5,343 bases of DNA, taken from the NCBI GenBank assembly GCA_945885645.1, contig CAMCYV010000106.1:1-5343 (forward strand). The letters are read 5' to 3'. The DNA is from Bifidobacterium breve. GTDB taxonomy: Bacteria > Actinomycetota > Actinomycetes > S36-B12. Shown one piece after another: positions 1 to 5,343 of the stretch. The position numbers were made by a program, and so were the translations under genes. The first letter of the stretch is position 1, and every line of letters begins with the position of its first letter. The notes under the pieces were generated by a model. The model was not told the origin of the DNA. It searched no databases and worked only from the letters and a program-made list of their open reading frames with translations.

Positions 1-109
1 TATCGTCCCCACAATGTTTTTCATAGGTGGACTTTTTGCGCTGCTGTGGTTCTTCGCCGTGCGCAACGGGCAGCGAGTTGACCGGGCACGGGAGTTGCCC
101 GAAAGTTAG
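1..109 (+). CDS. DUF4233-type small membrane protein, C-terminal end only (5' truncated by window)
   Basis: An open frame enters from the left edge (first full codon at base 2) and ends at TAG 107-109, giving 35 residues. The visible part is a hydrophobic helix with the core MFFIGGLFALLWFFAV, followed by a charged tail (RNGQRVDRARELPES), as expected for the last membrane segment of a small integral membrane protein with a polar C-terminus. The helix, with its G-x-FA-x-LW pattern and a basic residue just after it, resembles the C-terminus of DUF4233 proteins. In many actinobacteria these lie between folC and ndk, and ndk does follow here. The family has no established function that I know of. 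The identification rests on a short fragment plus position, so it is probable rather than certain. Confidence 0.65.
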   Translation, partial: IVPTMFFIGGLFALLWFFAVRNGQRVDRARELPES

Positions 110-173
110 GTGAACGACTCCTCTAGCATCAGGCTCGATAGTTTCTCTATACCGCAGTAATCCGTATATATAT

Positions 174-179
174 GAGGAG
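174..179 (+). promoter_or_regulatory. Ribosome binding site of ndk (GAGGAG)
   Basis: GAGGAG lies 7 bases before the ATG at 187 and fixes that start. It directly follows an alternating TATATATAT run (165-173), which may keep the site free of structure. I could not identify a convincing -35/-10 pair in the 77-base gap between the upstream gene and ndk. Confidence 0.75.
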
Positions 180-186
180 TCACTGA

Positions 187-594
187 ATGTCTGAACGCAC
201 ACTTGTTTTGGTCAAGCCCGATGGCGTTGCCCGTGGTTTGGTTGGCGAAGTTCTTGCCCGCATTGAGCGCAAAGGCTTCACTTTTGCAGCCATCGAGCTG
301 ATGAACGTCAGTGCTGATCTGGCCAAAGCTCATTATGGGGAACATGCCGACAAACCGTTCTTCGGCGACCTTGTCGCTTTCATAACCGGTGGTCCACTAT
401 TGGCAGCGGTGATTGAAGGGCCCGATGCAATCGTGGCTTGGCGAACCATGATGGGTGCTACCAACCCAATCACGGCGGCACCCGGAACTATCCGTGGGGA
501 TCTAGCCACCGAAATGCAAAATAACGTTACTCACGGTTCAGACTCACCAGAGTCAGCCGCTCGTGAAATTGCACTCTTCTTTCCCAATCTCTAA
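187..594 (+). CDS. ndk: Nucleoside diphosphate kinase
   Basis: Transfers the gamma-phosphate of ATP to NDPs and dNDPs through a phosphohistidine intermediate, balancing cytoplasmic NTP and dNTP pools. The 135 residues are a full-length, single-domain protein of normal size. Family landmarks are in order: the N-terminal strand RTLVLVKPDGVARGLVG with Lys10; AHYGEH around residues 48-53; FITGGP at 65-70; the nucleotide-contacting stretch with Arg86, Thr92 and Arg103 (R-T-M-M-G-A-T-N-P and GTIRGD); Asn113; and the active-site motif THGSDS, with His116 as the phosphorylated residue. The C-terminus (ESAAREIALFF) is typical. The ATG start is supported by GAGGAG seven bases upstream. The gene follows a DUF4233-like gene and precedes the hydrolase by 34 bases without an obvious terminator, so the two may be cotranscribed. 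Nothing is missing or unusual. Confidence 0.98.
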   Translation: MSERTLVLVKPDGVARGLVGEVLARIERKGFTFAAIELMNVSADLAKAHYGEHADKPFFGDLVAFITGGPLLAAVIEGPDAIVAWRTMMGATNPITAAPGTIRGDLATEMQNNVTHGSDSPESAAREIALFFPNL

Positions 595-628
595 GCACTC
601 CCCCAAGATCAAAGAATTGGCGTGAACT

Positions 629-1975
629 ATGGAAGACCTCATCGGCTCGGTTGCCCTCGGTGTTGGGGTGGGAGTTCCCACGGCTGCAGCGGCGCAAGGT
701 CCAAGTCTGGTTCAGTGGCCCGACAGAGTCCGCAAACTTTTCCCCACGGTCCTGGGTGCGAGTGTCGGAGTTGGGCTAGTCCTTGGTTCGCGCATACCGG
801 GGCTCCGTGGAGTGAAGGCACTTGCCACAGGTGCGGGCTTAGCCGGGTTCGGTACCGCGGGGTTTCTTGTGGCAAGAAACAAATTGGGTGAACTTGAAGT
901 GCAGAATGCCCAGATTGATGAGTGCTTTGCGCAAGCGCCAACAGATGCACACCTTTCAGGGAGTGAGCATTCAGCTGTTGACTACTCGCTGCTTGGTCGC
1001 GAGGGTGCCCGCTTCATTAATAGCGTGACGACTGCAGCACACGCCGAAAAGTTGGGTGTGAAGCGCACCCACGACCCCATTCGAGTTTTCGTCAGTATCG
1101 CGAATGCGGACTCGGTATCTTCACGGGTTTCACTAGCGATGTCTGAGCTCATCCGAAACAAAGCTTTTGATCGCGAATATTTATTCATTCAAGCCCCTGC
1201 CGGGTCCGGTTATTCAAACTCCACACCGGTTGACGTTGTGGAATTACTCTCCGGTGGAAATTGTGCCGCGGTGGCGGTCAGCTATGGACTGTTGCCTAGT
1301 TTCCTGTCCCTTACCAAGGTGCGATTGGCCGGTGAGACACAACTTGAGTTACTCAACGCAATCGAACACGAACTCAATGGACGTCGCAATAAAGGAAAGC
1401 ATGTCCCAAAAATTCTGCTCTATGGTGAGAGTTTGGGGGCGAGGGTTCAACAGTTCGCAATTCCGCTGGGATCAAGTGACTTGGACAAATATTCCATTTA
1501 TCGAGCGCTGTGGGTCGGTACACCCGGTGGCCGAATTTCTGACAGCTTTCATCGGCTCTGCGCGAGTGAGTCGGTAACGGTGGATCGACCCGAGCAAATA
1601 CCCGCCAATACGGACAATCGGGTGTGGTTCCTCGAGCACGACGGTGATCCGGTGGTGCGCTTTCGGCCTGATCTGGCTTGGACCCAACCCGAGTGGCTTG
1701 ATCCGGAACTTCCTCGTGGGCGAAATATTCCCGCGGAAATGTCCTGGACCATGGGGGTTACCTGGGCAACCGTGCTCGTTGACACCATTTTTGCGACTAA
1801 TGTAAAGCCGGGTGATTTCCAAAGCTTGGGTCACGACTACCGAGCTGATCTCGGTGCGGTTGCAACTGCAGCCTATGGTTTTAGTGGCCGGTTGACCCCT
1901 GAGCAGACTAAAGGTTTAGAAGACCTTCTACGGGAAATTGAGGTGACGCGCGCCCAAAAGTTGGGCGAGGGTTAA
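629..1975 (+). CDS. Membrane-associated alpha/beta-hydrolase family protein (Abhydrolase_9 type)
   Basis: A 448-residue protein with features I recognise from the actinobacterial Abhydrolase_9 family, whose substrate is unknown to me. The N-terminus has hydrophobic, Gly/Ala-rich segments (about 3-22, 40-54 and 62-82), suggesting membrane insertion. The family-like linker YSLLGREGARFI lies at 119-130. The hydrolase domain starts near DPIRVFVSI (149-157). It continues with FDREYLFIQAPAGSGY (180-195), the nucleophile elbow GESLG with Ser268, YRALWVGTPGG (291-301), the acid-bearing stretch VWFLEHDGDPVVRF with Asp340 as likely acid, and GHDYRAD with His402 as likely catalytic histidine. The triad therefore appears intact, which suggests an active esterase, lipase or thioesterase-like enzyme. 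The triad assignment is by motif only. The ATG at 629 is the first possible start because an in-frame TGA sits at 623-625. It has no good Shine-Dalgarno sequence, so translation may be coupled to ndk or the message leaderless. The membrane part seems shorter than in relatives I remember. The gene interrupts the usual ndk-mreB adjacency, which hints at an envelope role but does not prove one. Confidence 0.85.
   Translation: MEDLIGSVALGVGVGVPTAAAAQGPSLVQWPDRVRKLFPTVLGASVGVGLVLGSRIPGLRGVKALATGAGLAGFGTAGFLVARNKLGELEVQNAQIDECFAQAPTDAHLSGSEHSAVDYSLLGREGARFINSVTTAAHAEKLGVKRTHDPIRVFVSIANADSVSSRVSLAMSELIRNKAFDREYLFIQAPAGSGYSNSTPVDVVELLSGGNCAAVAVSYGLLPSFLSLTKVRLAGETQLELLNAIEHELNGRRNKGKHVPKILLYGESLGARVQQFAIPLGSSDLDKYSIYRALWVGTPGGRISDSFHRLCASESVTVDRPEQIPANTDNRVWFLEHDGDPVVRFRPDLAWTQPEWLDPELPRGRNIPAEMSWTMGVTWATVLVDTIFATNVKPGDFQSLGHDYRADLGAVATAAYGFSGRLTPEQTKGLEDLLREIEVTRAQKLGEG
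1951..1967 (+). other. Perfect GC-rich hairpin at the 3' end of the hydrolase gene
   Basis: CGCCCAA (1951-1957) and TTGGGCG (1961-1967) are exact reverse complements separated by the three-base loop AAG, ending five bases before the TAA stop of the hydrolase gene. The stem is stable for its size. No T-run follows, so it is not a standard intrinsic terminator. It may slow or partly attenuate transcription into mreB, or protect the upstream message's 3' end, or simply reflect codon choice. Confidence 0.4.
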
Positions 1976-1993
1976 GCAAGAGCTTCTCAGGGC

Positions 1994-1999
1994 TACTAT
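1994..1999 (+). promoter_or_regulatory. Possible -10 element of a promoter for the mreBCD operon
   Basis: TACTAT (overlapping TATAAG at 1997-2002) fits the actinobacterial -10 pattern TAnnnT and lies about 75 bases before the mreB start, in the only sizeable gap upstream of the mre genes. No good -35 is present; the best candidate is the weak TTAAGC at 1972-1977 with a 16-base spacer. The location in a 98-base gap downstream of a hairpin is the main argument. The call is tentative. Confidence 0.3.
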
Positions 2000-2062
2000 A
2001 AGGATTCGCATCGAGTCTCTTCCCAGCCTGATAAATTCCGGCTTTACCATCTCAGACCGATT

Positions 2063-2067
2063 GGAGG
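2063..2067 (+). promoter_or_regulatory. Ribosome binding site of mreB (GGAGG), deciding a GTG start
   Basis: GGAGG lies six bases before GTG 2074. It supports that start over the internal ATG at 2113 (Met14), which lacks a comparable upstream site. The result is a MreB N-terminus several residues longer before the conserved FVGRDMAVDLGT stretch than in the Streptomyces protein I recall. Confidence 0.75.
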
Positions 2068-2073
2068 CACCGC

Positions 2074-3111
2074 GTGGGCTTTGGCTCGAACTCCTCATTT
2101 GTCGGCAGAGATATGGCCGTTGACCTCGGAACTGCCAACACACTGGTGTACGTCCGCGGTCATGGAATTGTCCTGAACGAGCCTTCCGTTGTTGCCATCA
2201 ATAACAACACCGGGGGAATTTTGGCCGTGGGTATGGAAGCCAAAGAGATGATTGGTCGCACGCCAGGCAATATTGTTGCGATCCGTCCCCTCAAAGACGG
2301 TGTGATCGCAGACTTCGACACAACTGAACGCATGCTTCGTTACTTTATTCAAAAAGTTCACCGCAGGCGGCACTTGGCAAAACCGCGACTTATCATTTGT
2401 GTCCCTTCAGGAATCACCGGTGTAGAACAGCGAGCGGTAAAAGACGCGGGTTACGCAGCGGGTGCTCGCAAAGTTTTCATCATTGAAGAACCCATGGCGG
2501 CGGCAATCGGTGCAGGTCTTCCGGTGCACGAACCGACTGGCAACATGGTGGTCGACATCGGCGGAGGAACGTCAGAGGTCGCGGTCATCTCCCTTGGTGG
2601 AATTGTTACGAGCCTTTCGGTTCGAGTTGGCGGAGACGAAATAGATAACGCGATCATTCAGTACATAAAAAAGGAGTACTCACTCCTCCTCGGTGAGCGA
2701 ACCGCTGAGGAAATCAAGATAGCCATCGGTTCTGCATTCCCAAAGCCCGACGAACCACATGCCGAGATTCGTGGGCGTGATTTGATCACGGGTTTACCTC
2801 GGACAGTCGTTGTGTCCGCAGAGGAAATCCGGCGGGCAATCGACGAACCTGTCAATGCAATAATTGGTGCAGTGAAGTCCACCCTTGACCGCACACCCCC
2901 TGAGTTATCCGGAGACATTATGGATAAGGGAATTGTTTTGACCGGCGGTGGAGCCCTGATGACTGGACTCGACGAGCGTTTGCGGCATGAAACCGGGATG
3001 CCCATTATCGTCGCAGATCGTCCGCTCGAATGTGTTGTGATTGGTTCAGGCAAGTGCGTTGAAGAGTTTGACGCGTTGCAGCAGGTGCTCGTGTCTGAAC
3101 CGCGCAGGTAG
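2074..3111 (+). CDS. mreB: Rod shape-determining protein MreB (bacterial actin)
   Basis: An actin-fold ATPase that polymerises on the inner face of the membrane and guides the elongation machinery (MreC, MreD, RodA, PBP2). At 345 residues it has the normal family length. Nucleotide-binding motifs are all present: phosphate-1 around DLGTANT (Asp17 onward), NEPSVVA (35-41), EEPMAAAIGAGLP (138-150) with Glu139 near the catalytic position, phosphate-2 DIGGGTSE (161-168), and the adenosine motif GIVLTGGGALMTGLD (286-300). The C-terminus (SGKCVEEFDALQQVL) closely matches actinobacterial MreB as I remember it. The GTG start is set by a strong GGAGG; the eight or so extra N-terminal residues (MGFGSNSS) before the conserved FVGRDMAVDLGT are a small oddity. 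It heads a tight mreBCD set with mreC starting two bases after its stop. Transcription may come from the 98-base gap upstream. Confidence 0.98.
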   Translation: MGFGSNSSFVGRDMAVDLGTANTLVYVRGHGIVLNEPSVVAINNNTGGILAVGMEAKEMIGRTPGNIVAIRPLKDGVIADFDTTERMLRYFIQKVHRRRHLAKPRLIICVPSGITGVEQRAVKDAGYAAGARKVFIIEEPMAAAIGAGLPVHEPTGNMVVDIGGGTSEVAVISLGGIVTSLSVRVGGDEIDNAIIQYIKKEYSLLLGERTAEEIKIAIGSAFPKPDEPHAEIRGRDLITGLPRTVVVSAEEIRRAIDEPVNAIIGAVKSTLDRTPPELSGDIMDKGIVLTGGGALMTGLDERLRHETGMPIIVADRPLECVVIGSGKCVEEFDALQQVLVSEPRR

Positions 3112-3113
3112 CC

Positions 3114-4067
3114 GTGTTTTCGCGCCGAACGCGGATCATCCTTTCTTTATTGGTGGTTGCATCACTGAGCTTTGTGATTCTCGACCTTCGCGGTGGAGAC
3201 GGACCGTTTTCTAGTGCGCGATCAGCCGTGAGTTCTATTATCGGCGGAATCCAGAGTGGAGCGGCACTAATTTTTTCACCCTTCACGGGGGCGGGCGAAT
3301 GGTGGAGCACTCAGGTCGATCAGTCCGGGCAAATTCGAGAATTGACCGTGGAAAATGAGAGACTGAATTCTGCTCTCGTGAGTTCGCAAAACGACATAGC
3401 TCGCGCAGATCAACTTGATGAGCTGCTGCGAGTAGCCAGCGTTGGCAGGTATCTGGTAACCCCGGCGGAGGTAATTGCGGTTGGCCCAAGTCAAGATTTT
3501 GCATGGACCGTGTCTATCGATGCCGGAAGCCTTGATGGAGTAGAAGAAGACATGACCGTTATTAACGGCGATGGCTTGGTGGGTCGAGTACTGAAGGTGT
3601 ACAACAGCACATCAACGGTTGTCTTGATCGTTGATCCCGTGTCCTCAGTCGGTGGGCGGGTTGCGGGTTCACAAGAAATCGGAATTGTCTCAGGTACTGG
3701 TCGACAAAACTCACTTGAATTTCAATTACTTGACCCGTTAGGTGAAGTGAATCCTGGTGATGCCGTCGTGACATTTGGTTCAAAAGACGGCCGACCGTAT
3801 GCACCTGGGTTGCCCATCGGTGAAGTTGTTGACGTAACCGGATCTGCGGGTCAATTAGCTCGAATCGCAACGGTTAGGCCGTATGCCAATATGTCTCAAC
3901 TCAGTGTGGTTGGGGTTGTTGTGAAACCGCCGAGGGAAGATCCGCGAGACTCGGTTTTGCCGAATGCTCCATTAGTAACTCCAACGCCGGCCCCAGCAGG
4001 TACCTCGGTCCCTAGTCCAGCGAACGAAAAAGAGACGGCAGCGACTCCGGCCCCTGATGGAAGTTAG
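3114..4067 (+). CDS. mreC: Rod shape-determining protein MreC
   Basis: A single-pass membrane protein whose extracytoplasmic part binds and activates PBP2 and joins it to MreB/MreD. At 317 residues the length is normal. A basic N-terminus (SRRTR) is followed by one membrane helix (about 7-24), then LDLRGGDGPF, which resembles other actinobacterial MreC proteins. A coiled coil lies at about 70-108 (GQIRELTVENERLNSALVSS and onward). The two-part beta domain spans about 115-270, with GSLDGVEEDMTVINGDGLVGRV, VDPVSSVGGRV, and the G-LPIGEV and VRPYANMSQLSVVGVVV elements. A Pro/Thr/Ala-rich, probably disordered tail fills 271-317. The GTG start has only a short AGG upstream (3106-3108) inside the mreB end; the two-base gap after mreB suggests translational coupling. 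The assignment is secure from sequence and position. Confidence 0.96.
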   Translation: MFSRRTRIILSLLVVASLSFVILDLRGGDGPFSSARSAVSSIIGGIQSGAALIFSPFTGAGEWWSTQVDQSGQIRELTVENERLNSALVSSQNDIARADQLDELLRVASVGRYLVTPAEVIAVGPSQDFAWTVSIDAGSLDGVEEDMTVINGDGLVGRVLKVYNSTSTVVLIVDPVSSVGGRVAGSQEIGIVSGTGRQNSLEFQLLDPLGEVNPGDAVVTFGSKDGRPYAPGLPIGEVVDVTGSAGQLARIATVRPYANMSQLSVVGVVVKPPREDPRDSVLPNAPLVTPTPAPAGTSVPSPANEKETAATPAPDGS

Positions 4068-4070
4068 CCC

Positions 4071-4598
4071 ATGATTATTCGGCAAGGGCTGTTTATCGGG
4101 ACCTGTGTTTTTTTTGCCGTCCTCATTGAATTGACGTTGCTCAGTCGGCTTGGGATCCCGGGAGCCACTCCAGACCTTGTCGTTGTCACAGTGGTTGCCA
4201 TTGCATTTGCTATGGGTCCGGTGCAAGGGGCAACTAGTGGATTTGCCGCGGGAATACTTCTTGACCTTTCCCCATCCTCGGACACCATTGTTGGAGTAAA
4301 CGCGATCATCTATCTCATCATTGGTTTTGTCGCTGGATTCTGGATCGACCCACGTGATCGAACCCTGCCGATCATGATCGGAATCACAGCGTTGAGCACT
4401 TCGGCTGCCGCCTTGGGGACCGCCATTGTGGACACAGCCCTGGGCGGGGATCGAGTTAACTGGGCTGAAGTTCCGTGGATAACCCTGAGTTCGGCGCTGT
4501 ATGGGGTTTTGTTTTCTGCCTTGGTCATCCCGCTGATTGCCCGATTATCTCGTCCATTCTTGCCCGATTTATCCCCCTCGCAGGGGAACCTCCCCTAG
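4071..4598 (+). CDS. mreD: Rod shape-determining protein MreD
   Basis: A small integral membrane protein that works with MreC in the elongation complex. The 175 residues are very hydrophobic, with about six likely membrane segments (near 7-25, 33-48, 52-67, 73-92, 98-121 and 136-157). Family-typical features are the short loop TPDLVVV (33-39) and GFAAGILLDLSPSS (57-70), the recurrent G-x-x-x-G-x-x-x-D-L signature of MreD. The polar C-terminus ends in PFLPDLSPSQGNLP. The start ATG is preceded by GGAAG at 4059-4063, seven bases upstream, and begins three bases after the mreC stop, so it is cotranscribed with mreB and mreC. MreD is poorly conserved, so the call rests on length, topology, the signature and the operon position. 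No anomaly is seen in the coding region; its 3' end overlaps paired hairpins. Confidence 0.93.
   Translation: MIIRQGLFIGTCVFFAVLIELTLLSRLGIPGATPDLVVVTVVAIAFAMGPVQGATSGFAAGILLDLSPSSDTIVGVNAIIYLIIGFVAGFWIDPRDRTLPIMIGITALSTSAAALGTAIVDTALGGDRVNWAEVPWITLSSALYGVLFSALVIPLIARLSRPFLPDLSPSQGNLP
4574..4596 (+). other. Two mutually exclusive hairpins at the mreD stop codon
   Basis: CCCCT (4574-4578) can pair with AGGGG (4582-4586) around the loop CGC. The same AGGGGA (4582-4587) can instead pair with TCCCCT (4591-4596) around the loop ACC. The central segment is shared, so only one stem forms at a time. No T-run follows, so this is not a classic terminator. It could be a processing or pause element between mreD and pbp2, or chance in a C-rich 3' end. 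Confidence 0.4.
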
Positions 4599-4648
4599 GC
4601 GCAGGACGTCGTAGATCTTCTAGGGCCAAGTAGTCACATCGAATGCAC

Positions 4649-4692
4649 TTGCAGGGCGCCTTCGAGCCGTAATGACTCGGTCAACGCATAAT
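4649..4692 (+). promoter_or_regulatory. Possible weak promoter region ahead of pbp2
   Basis: In the 147-base gap after mreD there is TTGCAG (4649-4654) with TAATGA (4670-4675) at a 15-base spacing, and separately CATAAT (4687-4692), a five-of-six match to TATAAT but with only a poor -35 (TTCGAG, 4661-4666, 20 bases away). Neither pair is good. A local promoter for pbp2 would explain the gap, but readthrough from mreBCD is just as possible. Confidence 0.2.
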
Positions 4693-4749
4693 GGTGTGAT
4701 CAGCATGGACACCGTAACGAGCCTAGGTGAGAGAAAGGAGCGCACGTGA
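4672..4749 (+). CDS. Possible short leader ORF (25 codons) overlapping the pbp2 start
   Basis: ATG 4672 opens a frame of 25 codons ending at TGA 4747-4749, which overlaps the pbp2 GTG at 4746-4748 as GTGA, the arrangement typical of translational coupling. Internal starts at GTG 4696 and ATG 4705 would give 17- or 14-residue versions. The peptide (ending SLGERKERT) resembles nothing I recognise, and no Shine-Dalgarno sequence stands out before ATG 4672. The frame runs straight through the pbp2 ribosome binding site, so its translation would affect pbp2 initiation. An ORF this short can easily arise by chance. Confidence 0.2.
   Translation: MTRSTHNGVISMDTVTSLGERKERT
4734..4740 (+). promoter_or_regulatory. 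Ribosome binding site of pbp2 (AAAGGAG)
   Basis: AAAGGAG is a near-ideal Shine-Dalgarno sequence five bases before GTG 4746. It fixes the start of the penicillin-binding protein and shows that it can be translated independently of mreD. Confidence 0.8.
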
Positions 4750-5343
4750 GCGAAAGATCTAATCTGCGACTGATCGTTCTGGGCATCCTGATCTTCTCTC
4801 TCTTTGCGACCCTGATTTCACGCCTGTTTTATTTACAGGTTATAGAAGGAGATGAATACCGGGCGGCGGCGGCAAATAATGCGATCCGCGAGGTTGTTGA
4901 ACCGGCCGTGCGGGGCCTGATTTTGGACCAAGCAGGGCGACCACTCGTGTCCAACCGGACGTCAATTGTCGTCACAATAAATCGGCAGGAGTTAAATCAA
5001 GGGAAGCAGAAAGGTGACGAGGTCATCCAACGCCTCGCTGAAATCTTGGGAACTACCCCGGAATCTATTTCGGAGCGGTTAATGCCATGTGGCACCGAAG
5101 GTGCACCAAAGCCACCTATTTGTTGGAATGGTTCAACTTATCAAGCAGTACCGGTGGCATCTGATGTTGATCCACAAACCGCATTAACAATCATGGAGAA
5201 ACGATCCGAGTTTGCGGGTGTCACGGCAAAACTGACAGCGGTCCGAGAGTACGGCGGCCCATTCGAAGTAAATGCAGCGCATATTTTGGGTTATCTGGGG
5301 CCGGTAACAGAGGAACAAATCGCTGACCAGGGTCAATCAGATG
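4746..5343 (+). CDS. mrdA: Penicillin-binding protein 2, elongation transpeptidase (N-terminal part, runs off window)
   Basis: A class B PBP that crosslinks new peptidoglycan during cell elongation as partner of RodA, activated by MreC. Only the first 199 residues are in the window; the frame is open to the end. They show a short cytoplasmic N-terminus, one membrane helix (about 7-28, LRLIVLGILIFSLFATLISR), then LQVIEGDEYRAAAANN and the start of the PBP dimerisation domain with the hallmark R56-G-x-I-x-D-x-x-G64. Further on are PPICWNGSTYQAVPVASDV (123-141) and HILGYLGPV (179-187), both typical of this region. Cys115 and Cys126 flank a short loop that may form a disulphide outside the cell; I recall similar Cys in actinobacterial homologues. 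The catalytic SxxK, SxN and KTG motifs lie beyond the window and cannot be checked. The GTG start has an AAAGGAG site. It follows mreD after an unusually wide 147-base gap. Distinguishing it from FtsI-type PBPs rests mainly on mre context. Confidence 0.93.
   Translation, partial: MSERSNLRLIVLGILIFSLFATLISRLFYLQVIEGDEYRAAAANNAIREVVEPAVRGLILDQAGRPLVSNRTSIVVTINRQELNQGKQKGDEVIQRLAEILGTTPESISERLMPCGTEGAPKPPICWNGSTYQAVPVASDVDPQTALTIMEKRSEFAGVTAKLTAVREYGGPFEVNAAHILGYLGPVTEEQIADQGQSD

Noticed and set aside
165..173. TATATATAT run upstream of ndk as a -10 promoter element
   Set aside because: A transcript starting 6-10 bases further on would begin within or after the GAGGAG ribosome binding site, and no -35 is evident. 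It is more likely a low-structure spacer.
622..891. An 89-codon + strand ORF starting with GTG and overlapping the hydrolase gene in another frame
   Set aside because: Its product is Cys/Gly/Trp/Arg-rich with no family resemblance, while the overlapping frame encodes a clear hydrolase. It is a frame shadow.
1472..1834. A 120-codon minus-strand ORF opposite the hydrolase catalytic region
   Set aside because: It has no recognisable domain, its composition is that of an antisense shadow, and the + strand frame holds the conserved catalytic motifs.
2658..3053. A 131-codon minus-strand ORF inside mreB
   Set aside because: Ser/Arg/Pro-rich product opposite a highly conserved coding region, as expected from antisense of well-coded actinobacterial genes.
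4693..4713. Inverted repeat GGTGT ... ACACC ahead of pbp2 as an operator
   Set aside because: Only 5 bp per arm with an 11-base loop; easily expected by chance and not matching a known operator I can name.

Overview
This window looks like a piece of a chromosome from an Actinomycetota (actinobacterial) genome, carrying the rod-shape/peptidoglycan elongation cluster. All recognisable genes lie on the + strand. The order is a DUF4233-type membrane protein (3' end only), ndk, an alpha/beta-hydrolase-family protein, mreB, mreC, mreD and the 5' part of a class B penicillin-binding protein (PBP2/mrdA type). DUF4233-ndk-mreBCD-pbp2 is the order I recall from Streptomyces and relatives, and the MreB sequence is strikingly Streptomyces-like. 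Base composition is only moderately GC-rich by eye (roughly one half), well below Streptomyces. That fits a lower-GC actinobacterium, for example an aquatic lineage, but the sequence does not settle the taxon.

Layout: 1-109 is the DUF4233 tail; 187-594 is a complete nucleoside diphosphate kinase; 629-1975 is a 448-residue protein of the Abhydrolase_9 type, sitting between ndk and mreB; 1976-2073 is an intergenic stretch with a possible promoter and a strong ribosome binding site. Next come mreB (2074-3111), mreC (3114-4067) and mreD (4071-4598), with 2 and 3 bases between genes, so almost certainly one transcript. A 147-base gap (4599-4745) with possible regulatory structure precedes PBP2 (4746 to beyond the end). 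mreB, mreC and pbp2 all use GTG starts.

How the genes work together: MreB forms cytoplasmic actin-like filaments. MreC and MreD link them across the membrane to the transpeptidase PBP2, and normally to the glycosyltransferase RodA, which would be expected just downstream of this window. Ndk supplies nucleoside triphosphates and is a positional neighbour rather than a functional partner. The hydrolase is the least understood gene. Its catalytic triad looks intact and its N-terminus is membrane-type, so a role in the cell envelope is possible but unproven.

I found no mobile element, CRISPR array, tRNA or rRNA, and no clear sign of horizontal transfer. Nothing here amounts to a clearly new system. 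The items most worth a second look are the hydrolase in the mre locus and the mreD-pbp2 gap, which holds alternative hairpins and a small ORF overlapping the pbp2 start.
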